DNA of 30,854 bases from an uncultured Alistipes sp. (GTDB lineage: Bacteria > Bacteroidota > Bacteroidia > Bacteroidales > Rikenellaceae): the NCBI GenBank assembly GCA_900550375.1, contig URRP01000030.1, positions 1 to 30,854 on the forward strand, written 5' to 3'. The position numbers and the translations under genes are program-made. Below, in pieces: positions 25,328 through 30,854 of the stretch. The notes beneath the pieces are model-generated. The model saw only the letters and a program-made list of their open reading frames with translations. It did not search any database and was not told where the DNA came from. How positions within the stretch are numbered: position 1 is the stretch's first letter; each line of letters begins with the position of its first letter.

Positions 25328-26815
25328 ATGATCGATCTTACGCAATACCGGCGCCGGCCGACCCATGAAGTCCGCATCGGCGCCTGCACCATCGGCGGCA
25401 CGCAGCCTGTGGCCGTGCAGTCGATGACCAACACCGACACGCGCGACACCGCGGCGAGCGTCGCCCAGATCGAGCGCATCGCCCGCGCCGGCGCACCCAT
25501 CGTGCGCCTCACGGCGCAAGGAATCCGCGAAGCCGAAAACCTGCGCGACATCGTAGCGCAGTTGCGCGCCGACGGTTACCCGACGGCTGTCGTGGCCGAC
25601 ATCCATTTCCTGCCCGAAGCGGCGGCCGTGGCGGCGCAGTACGTCGACAAGGTGCGCATCAATCCGGGCAACTACCGCCTCGACCGCGGCGATCTGGAAG
25701 CGCTCATCGCCCGCTGCCGCGAGCGAGGCGTCGCGCTGCGCATCGGCGTCAACCACGGCTCGCTCTCGAAGCGCATCTTCGACGAGTGGGGCGACACGCC
25801 CGAGGGGATGGTGGCCGCGGCGATGGAGTTTCTGCACGTCTGCCGCCGCGAACGGTTCGATCAGGTCGTCGTCTCGATGAAGTCGAGCAACACGCGCGTG
25901 ATGGTAGCCGCCTACCGGCTGCTGGCCGACGCGATGGATCGCGAGGGGATGACCTACCCGATCCATCTGGGCGTCACCGAGGCGGGCAACGGACTGGAGG
26001 GACGCATCAAGAGCGCCGTCGGAATCGGCGCGCTGCTCTCGGACGGCATCGGCGACACGATCCGCGTCTCGCTGACCGAAGCGCCCGAGAACGAAATTCC
26101 CGTCGCGCAGCTCCTCGTCGACCATTTCCGCGAACGGAGCGGACATTTCGAGGTGAAACACCCCGAACGCTACTCGCCCACCGTCTACCGCCGCCGAAGC
26201 GCTGTGCAGACACCCGTCGTGCACGACGAGATCACGCCCGCATTCCGCATGATAGAGAGCACGTCGCAGAACCCGACGGCCGAGCTGCGCGCGGCGATCC
26301 TCTCGCTCGACGGCGACGAACCCGTCGTCGTCAGCCGCCGTTACGACGACGCGGATCTTACGACGTTGGCCGTGAAGGCCGCTGCCGATCTGGGACCGCT
26401 CTTTCTGGACGGACTCTGCGACGGTATCCGCATCCTCAGCGACCGCTTCACGGAGACCGAGCTGCGCAATGTAGAGCTGATGATCCTCCAAGCGGCACGC
26501 GTGCGCTTCTCGCAGACCGAATACATTGCCTGCCCCTCGTGCGGCCGCACGCTCTACGACATCGAAGGGACGCTGGCGCAGATCAAGGCGCGCACGTCGC
26601 ATCTGAAAAATCTAAAGATCGGCGTCATGGGCTGCATCGTCAACGGACCCGGCGAGATGGCCGACGCCGACTACGGCTACGTGGGGGCCGCGCCGGGACG
26701 CATCACGCTCTACAAAGGACGCACGGTCGTCGAACGCAATATCCCGCAAGAGGAGGCACTCGACCGGCTCATCGCCCTGATCCGCACGAACGGCGACTGG
26801 CAGGAACCCGAATAA
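25328..26815 (+). CDS. ispG: 4-hydroxy-3-methylbut-2-enyl diphosphate synthase (IspG/GcpE)
   Basis: IspG makes HMBPP from MEcPP in the MEP isoprenoid pathway using a 4Fe-4S cluster. The N-terminal TIM barrel is clear (VAVQSMTNTDTRD, RLTAQGIREAENL, ADIHFLP, VRINPGNY, GVNHGSLS, LGVTEAGNG). The cluster ligands are Cys402 and Cys405 in CPSCGRT, Cys436 in GCIVNGPGE and Glu443. Between them, about 285-400, is a partial insert of the A* type seen in plants and Bacteroidota. At 495 residues it is longer than the E. coli form (about 370) but shorter than the some 600-residue forms of many Bacteroidota. All catalytic residues I can place are kept. Confidence 0.96.
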   Translation: MIDLTQYRRRPTHEVRIGACTIGGTQPVAVQSMTNTDTRDTAASVAQIERIARAGAPIVRLTAQGIREAENLRDIVAQLRADGYPTAVVADIHFLPEAAAVAAQYVDKVRINPGNYRLDRGDLEALIARCRERGVALRIGVNHGSLSKRIFDEWGDTPEGMVAAAMEFLHVCRRERFDQVVVSMKSSNTRVMVAAYRLLADAMDREGMTYPIHLGVTEAGNGLEGRIKSAVGIGALLSDGIGDTIRVSLTEAPENEIPVAQLLVDHFRERSGHFEVKHPERYSPTVYRRRSAVQTPVVHDEITPAFRMIESTSQNPTAELRAAILSLDGDEPVVVSRRYDDADLTTLAVKAAADLGPLFLDGLCDGIRILSDRFTETELRNVELMILQAARVRFSQTEYIACPSCGRTLYDIEGTLAQIKARTSHLKNLKIGVMGCIVNGPGEMADADYGYVGAAPGRITLYKGRTVVERNIPQEEALDRLIALIRTNGDWQEPE

Positions 26816-26823
26816 CAGCCTTT

Positions 26824-26868
26824 GACCGAACGGCCCCCGAATCGTGAAGATTCGGGGGCCGTTCGGTC
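26824..26868. terminator. Perfect 20-bp hairpin between ispG and the acyltransferase gene
   Basis: The arms 26824-26843 and 26849-26868 are perfectly complementary with loop gtgaa. It lies between convergent genes that end at 26815 and 26897. No T tract follows on either strand, but stem length and position suggest a shared terminator. Confidence 0.75.
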
Positions 26869-26896
26869 GAGCCTCGTTCATCGCCGATCGGCGGCG

Positions 26897-28018
26897 CTAC
26901 ATAAACTTCCGTTTGAGCCAGCGGCGTACCGGTTCGTCGTACCATTTCAGCGCGGCGTAGGCCAGCAGAACGCTCGTTACCACCACACCCGCTACAACGG
27001 GCCAAGTCTCGCCGAGCGTGAGATGATGATTGCGCACCCACGCCGTGTAGGTGTAGACCAACGGGAAATGGGTGATATAGATCGGATAGGAGATATTGCC
27101 CAGAAACTCGCAGACGCGCGCCGAACGTCCCGTCACCGTGCCGCTGGCACCCGCCCAGACGATGAGCGGGAAGAGCGTCACGACGACCAGTGCATCGTAG
27201 AGACCATTGTACCACACGTGCACCTCTCCGCCGATGCGCGGCATGGCCAACAGCGCGACCAGCCCCAGCGAACACCACCAGAAGGCGCGGCGGATATGTC
27301 CCGGACGCACGAGACGCGAGAGCAGCAGTCCGCCGAAGAAGGGGTACATCATGCGCGTGAAGCCCACATACAGCTGCTCGGGCGTAAGCGACCAGCCGCC
27401 GATGAGATCGCCCGCCGGATTCGTCACGGCAAAATGGATCAGCACCGCACCCGACACGGCGACCAACAGGCCCAACAGCCATTTCGGGAAGCGCCGCACG
27501 AAGAGGGCATAGAGAATGTTGGCGCAATACTCGTAAAAGAGCGACCACCCCGGGCCGTTGAGCGGATGCATCTCCTGCCAGCCGCGAATATCCATCGAGA
27601 CCGGAACGGGAATCAGCGTCATGCCGATTAGCATCACCACGAGCAATTTCCAGACCGGCACCGCGTGCACCGGCCACATGTCGCAATCCTGAAAATAGAA
27701 CATCGCCGCACCGACGGCCATGCCCAGCACCACCATCGGCTGCAAGCGGATCAGACGCCGCTTGAAGAAGCCGCCGACGGTCATGCGCCCCCAGCGGTCG
27801 TCGTAGGCGTAGCCGATGACGAATCCCGAAAGGGCGAAGAAGAAATCGACGGCCAGATAGCCGTGGTTGAGCAATTGGTCGAGATGGCTTGTGGCGTGCG
27901 CCTCGCAAAGGTGGAAGACGACGACGAACAGCGCCGCAACGCCGCGCAGGCCGTCCAGAATTTCATAGTGCGGTTTACTGTCGGCATAGGCAGCCGACGG
28001 GAAAGCGGGAATATTCAT
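26897..28018 (-). CDS. Acyltransferase family 3 membrane protein
   Basis: The 373-residue protein has about ten hydrophobic segments and the acyltransferase-3 opening LDGLRGVAALFVVVFHL with the conserved His, then DFFFALSGFVIGYAYDDRW and FFKRRLIRLQP. Family members move acetyl or other acyl groups onto exported sugars or lipids (for example O-antigen) in the inner membrane. GWSLFYEYCANILYALF and LGNISYPIYITHFPLVY near the end are also typical. The start at 28018 is used because the conserved region begins within 20 residues; the frame upstream is non-coding in character. The acceptor is unknown. Confidence 0.9.
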   Translation of the reverse strand: MNIPAFPSAAYADSKPHYEILDGLRGVAALFVVVFHLCEAHATSHLDQLLNHGYLAVDFFFALSGFVIGYAYDDRWGRMTVGGFFKRRLIRLQPMVVLGMAVGAAMFYFQDCDMWPVHAVPVWKLLVVMLIGMTLIPVPVSMDIRGWQEMHPLNGPGWSLFYEYCANILYALFVRRFPKWLLGLLVAVSGAVLIHFAVTNPAGDLIGGWSLTPEQLYVGFTRMMYPFFGGLLLSRLVRPGHIRRAFWWCSLGLVALLAMPRIGGEVHVWYNGLYDALVVVTLFPLIVWAGASGTVTGRSARVCEFLGNISYPIYITHFPLVYTYTAWVRNHHLTLGETWPVVAGVVVTSVLLAYAALKWYDEPVRRWLKRKFM

Positions 28019-28042
28019 CGGAATCGGGGTTTCTTCGGAGTA

Positions 28043-28050
28043 CAAAAATA
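28043..28050 (-). promoter_or_regulatory. -7 element of the acyltransferase gene
   Basis: TATTTTTG on the minus strand 25 nt before the start; no clear -33. Confidence 0.45.
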
Positions 28051-28093
28051 GCGAAAACTCCGAAAAAACGAGTCCGAATCGCCGAAAGATTCG

Positions 28094-28101
28094 TATTTTT
28101 G
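28094..28101 (+). promoter_or_regulatory. -7 element of the WbqC-like gene
   Basis: TATTTTTG lies 41 nt before ATG 28142; no TTTG at the expected distance. A small inverted repeat (cgaatc/gattcg) surrounds 28075-28093. Confidence 0.45.
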
Positions 28102-28141
28102 CAGCCGGCGGGCAGAACCGCCGTATCGAAACGACATCGCC

Positions 28142-28741
28142 ATGACGATCCTTCCCGCAGCATACCTCCCCTCGATCGAGTACTGTGCCCACTGGGCGCA
28201 GGAGGCGTGCGTCGTCGACGGCGGCGAGCACTTCGTCAAACGTTCGGAACGCAACCGCACGCGCATTCTCACGGCGGGCGGCACGCTGGATCTGACCGTA
28301 CAGGCCGTGCGCGCCAACCGTCCCCGCACGCCGATGCGCGACGTGCGCATCGACTACTCGAAACGCTGGCAGCACCAGCACTGGACGGCGCTGGTCTCGG
28401 CCTACAAGGCTTCGCCCTACTTCGATTATTACGCGCCCCGCTTCGAGCCGTTCTACACCCGCCGTTACGAATTTCTCTTCGACTACGATCTGCGCCTCAT
28501 GGAGACGCTCGGCGAGCTGCTCGGGCTGCCGATGCCGGCGATCTCGGAGGAGTATCTGACGGCTGCCGACGGCGACCGCGACCTGCGCCCCAAACACAAA
28601 GAGGGCGCGGAGTTCACACCCGCGCCCTATATTCAGGTCTTCTCCGACCGCTACCCCTTCACGCCTAATCTTTCGATAGCAGACCTTTTGTTTTGCGAAG
28701 GGCCTCAAAGTCCCGCGCTTTTAAGGCAGTGCCGACTCTGA
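28142..28741 (+). CDS. WbqC-like family protein
   Basis: The 199-residue cytoplasmic protein shows the WbqC-like pattern: YLPSIEYCAHW at the start, EHFVKRSERNRTRIL, LDLTVQAVRANRPRTPM (split as LDLTVQAV and RTPM), IDYSKRWQHQHWTALVSAY, ASPYFDYYAPRFEPFY, and TPNLSIADLLFCEGPQ near the end. Family members occur in surface polysaccharide loci, but their reaction is not established. The last 77 nt overlap the 3' end of the convergent GH2 gene. The neighbouring acyltransferase on the other strand also suggests cell-surface sugar work. Confidence 0.87.
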   Translation: MTILPAAYLPSIEYCAHWAQEACVVDGGEHFVKRSERNRTRILTAGGTLDLTVQAVRANRPRTPMRDVRIDYSKRWQHQHWTALVSAYKASPYFDYYAPRFEPFYTRRYEFLFDYDLRLMETLGELLGLPMPAISEEYLTAADGDRDLRPKHKEGAEFTPAPYIQVFSDRYPFTPNLSIADLLFCEGPQSPALLRQCRL

Positions 28742-30704
28742 GCGACACGCTGTCGCGCAGTTCGCCGCAGCGGGCTTCGATGCGGTTCTCGCCCGGCAGC
28801 AGTTTGCACTCGGCGCGGAACTGACCCGGCGCATACTTCGTAAGAGCCACGCTGTCGCCGTTGACCAGCAGCACGGGATCGTCGCCCGACGAGTAGACCT
28901 TGAGCTGCTGCTCGGTCGTGGGACGCACGCGCCACCGCCGCTCGGCAATGTAGAGCGTCGGCTCGCGGCGGTTCCACAAGGTGCGGTAGAGGTAATAGAT
29001 ATCCTTCTTCTGCCGGCGGTCGAGCGTTACCATGCCGCAGGCATAGCGGTCGTTAGCGCCGCGTGCCGTACCGAAATCGAACATCGCGTTGATCCACTCG
29101 CCCCAAAATCCCCGATCGGAGACGATTTTTCGGGCATACTCTTCATGGAAATGCGTCTGCCAGCGTTCGGGCAGCCAGTGCGTCCCCGGTGAAGGACGTC
29201 CCAGCAGATCGTCCTGCTGCGACGGGTAACCCGGTACACCGTAGCAGGGAGCAACCAGCAGATTGCGCCACGACTTGTGGAGCGTCTCGCACCAGTAGCC
29301 CACGTCGTCGGTCGTGCCCCGCGTCCAGCCCACGTTCTGCTTGAGCGCCACCAGATCGGTGATCGTATTCAGTTCGCCGTCCTGATTGCTCAGCGCCACG
29401 GTCGGCCGCGAAGGATCGACCTTCTTGACCCCCGTATGCAGCTCGCGGATGTAGGGTGTCACGTCGTCGCCGCGCTGCCAGACGAGCGAGAAGATACCCC
29501 ACATCACCACCGACGGGTGGTTGAAGTTCTGGGCGACGATCTCGCGCAACTGGTCGCGGCCGTTGGCGCGGAAACGCTCCGTCGGGAAATAGAAGACATC
29601 GCCCAGATAGGGCGAGCGCATGAGCGGCAGATCGATCCACGCCATGAGCCCCTGTTCGTCGAGCCGGTCGTACAAATATTGGTCGTGCGGCCCCGAAACC
29701 GAGTGGACGGCATTGGCCCCCACGTCGCGCACGAGGGCCAGATCCTCGTCGTAGTCGGCAGCCGAGAAGGCGTTGGCGACGCTCGCCCGATCGTGGTAGA
29801 GCGCCACACCGTGCATACGCACCGTATCGCCGTTGATGAGCAGTCCGCTGCCCGAGGTCGCAATGCGCCGGAATCCGGTGCGCACGGTCACCTCGTCGAC
29901 CAGCGAATCGCACACGACACGCGCCGTTACCGTATAGAGGTTCGGCGCAGCGGGACTCCACAACCGCGGAGCCTCGATCGTGAAGGGAATCGTCACCGGT
30001 TGCTCGGCCGTGCGGTTGTCCTTATGCGTCTTTTCGACCACCACATACCCGTCGGGATCGCGCACCGTGAGCGTAATCATCCCCAGATAATCCTTCGGCG
30101 CGGAGACATAGACCGCCGCGCGGCCCTCGACGGCATCGGCGTCCACCGATACCTGCTCGACGAAAAGGCCGTCGGTTCCCCAGACCGTAGGCGACACGGC
30201 CACCTTGTCGGTCAGAATCAAGTCCACGTCGCGATAAACACCGCCGTAGACGTTCTGTTCGGTCGAAGTGGGCAGTACGTCGTTCTGAAAGGTATTGCTG
30301 ACCACGACGAGCAGATGGTTCTCGGCGCCGAACTTCACGCGGTCGGTAATTTCGAGCGTGAAGGCCGTGAAGCCGCCGCGATGCTCGCCGACATGATGGC
30401 CGTTGACGAAGACGTCGGCCACGGTCTGCACGCCGCCGAAGCGCAGAAAGAGTCGTTTCGAAGCCCAGTCGGCGGGAATGTAGAGACGCCGCATGTAGTT
30501 GCCCGTCGTGCGCTGGTACTCCGAGTTGCCGGCCAGCGCATCGAGGTTCCACGTATGAGGAAGTGTGATATTGCGCGCATCGTCGGCGCTGTTTTCGCTA
30601 CGGAAATAGAAAGTCCAGTCGTCATTGAGACGATAAACCTCTCGCGCAGCAGCCTCCGCGACGAAGGCCGCCACCACAAAAATCAGAAGCAGATAACGTT
30701 TCAT
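28665..30704 (-). CDS. GH2 family protein, probable pseudoenzyme
   Basis: A 679-residue secreted protein (signal VVAAFVAEAAA). The order is GH2 sugar-binding domain (about 24-165: LPHTWN, FGGVQTVADVFVNGHHVGEHRGGF, cut here as FGGVQTVADVFVNG and HVGEHRGGF), Ig-like domain (170-282), TIM barrel (285-585) and a beta C-terminal domain. The best-conserved segments are intact, such as GEWINAMFDFG and VTLDRRQKKDIYYLYR. Yet the acid/base motif, normally GLxNE after HPSVxxW, reads GIFSL (Ser406-Leu407), and the nucleophile motif, normally SEYG, reads PCYG (Cys487). RxAHYPH is also changed to HSVSGPH. The fold is probably kept but beta-galactosidase-type catalysis is not expected. It may bind sugars. 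It has its own strong promoter. Confidence 0.88.
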   Translation of the reverse strand: MKRYLLLIFVVAAFVAEAAAREVYRLNDDWTFYFRSENSADDARNITLPHTWNLDALAGNSEYQRTTGNYMRRLYIPADWASKRLFLRFGGVQTVADVFVNGHHVGEHRGGFTAFTLEITDRVKFGAENHLLVVVSNTFQNDVLPTSTEQNVYGGVYRDVDLILTDKVAVSPTVWGTDGLFVEQVSVDADAVEGRAAVYVSAPKDYLGMITLTVRDPDGYVVVEKTHKDNRTAEQPVTIPFTIEAPRLWSPAAPNLYTVTARVVCDSLVDEVTVRTGFRRIATSGSGLLINGDTVRMHGVALYHDRASVANAFSAADYDEDLALVRDVGANAVHSVSGPHDQYLYDRLDEQGLMAWIDLPLMRSPYLGDVFYFPTERFRANGRDQLREIVAQNFNHPSVVMWGIFSLVWQRGDDVTPYIRELHTGVKKVDPSRPTVALSNQDGELNTITDLVALKQNVGWTRGTTDDVGYWCETLHKSWRNLLVAPCYGVPGYPSQQDDLLGRPSPGTHWLPERWQTHFHEEYARKIVSDRGFWGEWINAMFDFGTARGANDRYACGMVTLDRRQKKDIYYLYRTLWNRREPTLYIAERRWRVRPTTEQQLKVYSSGDDPVLLVNGDSVALTKYAPGQFRAECKLLPGENRIEARCGELRDSVSLRVGTALKARDFEALRKTKGLLSKD

Positions 30705-30800
30705 AATCCTTTACGGTTTTAAGCTCGGGCGGCGCATGAATCGGGCCGTTCCGGGCCGTGACTGAAGCGAGGCCCCGCCAAGCGGAGATCCCTCCTTCGG

Positions 30801-30832
30801 CAAAGATACGAATAAGCGAGGGCAATGTCAAA
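30801..30832 (-). promoter_or_regulatory. Bacteroidota promoter of the GH2 gene with overlapping palindrome
   Basis: On the minus strand TTTG (30829-30832) and TATCTTTG (30801-30808) are 20 nt apart, an exact consensus. The predicted start near 30795 gives a leader of about 90 nt. The -33 lies inside an inverted repeat at 30821-30849 (ggcaatgt ... acattgcc, 13 bp with one bulge). Confidence 0.75.
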
Positions 30833-30854
30833 TTTATTTGAACATTGCCGAGCG

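Noticed and set aside
25286..26602. Long antisense frame (438 codons) opposite ispG
   Set aside because: It lies wholly within ispG, has no recognisable domain, and is explained by the high GC content and codon bias of the real gene.
29277..30722. Plus-strand frame of 481 codons opposite the GH2 gene
   Set aside because: No family match, no signal, and it crosses the GH2 start region; a shadow.

Overview
The window looks like a chromosomal piece of a gut Bacteroidota, most likely Alistipes or another Rikenellaceae. The grounds are a SusC/SusD pair, many lipoproteins with Lys-rich short signal peptides, BACON and FN3 surface modules, GC-rich coding sequence with AT-rich gaps, and promoters of the Bacteroidota type (TTTG, about 19-21 nt, then TAnnTTTG). 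The genus is an inference. No rRNA, tRNA, CRISPR array, transposase or phage gene was seen.

Region 1 (about 0.2-10.6 kb) is a small polysaccharide-utilisation-type locus. A 990-residue surface lipoprotein (BACON, FN3 and two copies of a putative binding module) is transcribed leftwards. Divergent from it run susC, susD and a lipoprotein metallophosphoesterase. Two of these genes are broken as written. susC is out of frame at a run of nine G just after its signal peptide, which could be a phase-variation switch. The phosphoesterase has one in-frame TAA after its last catalytic motif.

Region 2 (10.6-15.3 kb, + strand) starts with two tandem repeats of about 85 bp, the second ending in an intact promoter, ahead of a HAD-IIA phosphatase. 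Then comes a lipoprotein cysteine protease of the C10 (streptopain) family, directly followed by four paralogous small lipoproteins with near-identical 12-nt spacers. This is a candidate protease/inhibitor or protease/partner cassette.

Region 3 (15.3-25.3 kb, - strand) holds, in transcription order: a rSAM/lipoprotein pair; a lipoprotein coupled to a PagL-like outer-membrane lipid A deacylase; a GH123-like (DUF4091) lipoprotein coupled to recG, then a DUF3108 protein and a hidden 49-codon ORF; and a membrane-anchored coiled-coil protein.

Region 4 (25.3-30.85 kb) has ispG with a shortened central insert, an acyltransferase-3 membrane protein, a WbqC-like protein, and a secreted GH2 protein. 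The GH2 ORF is intact but both catalytic glutamates appear to be replaced. Long perfect hairpins separate the convergent genes at 15.24 and 26.82 kb.
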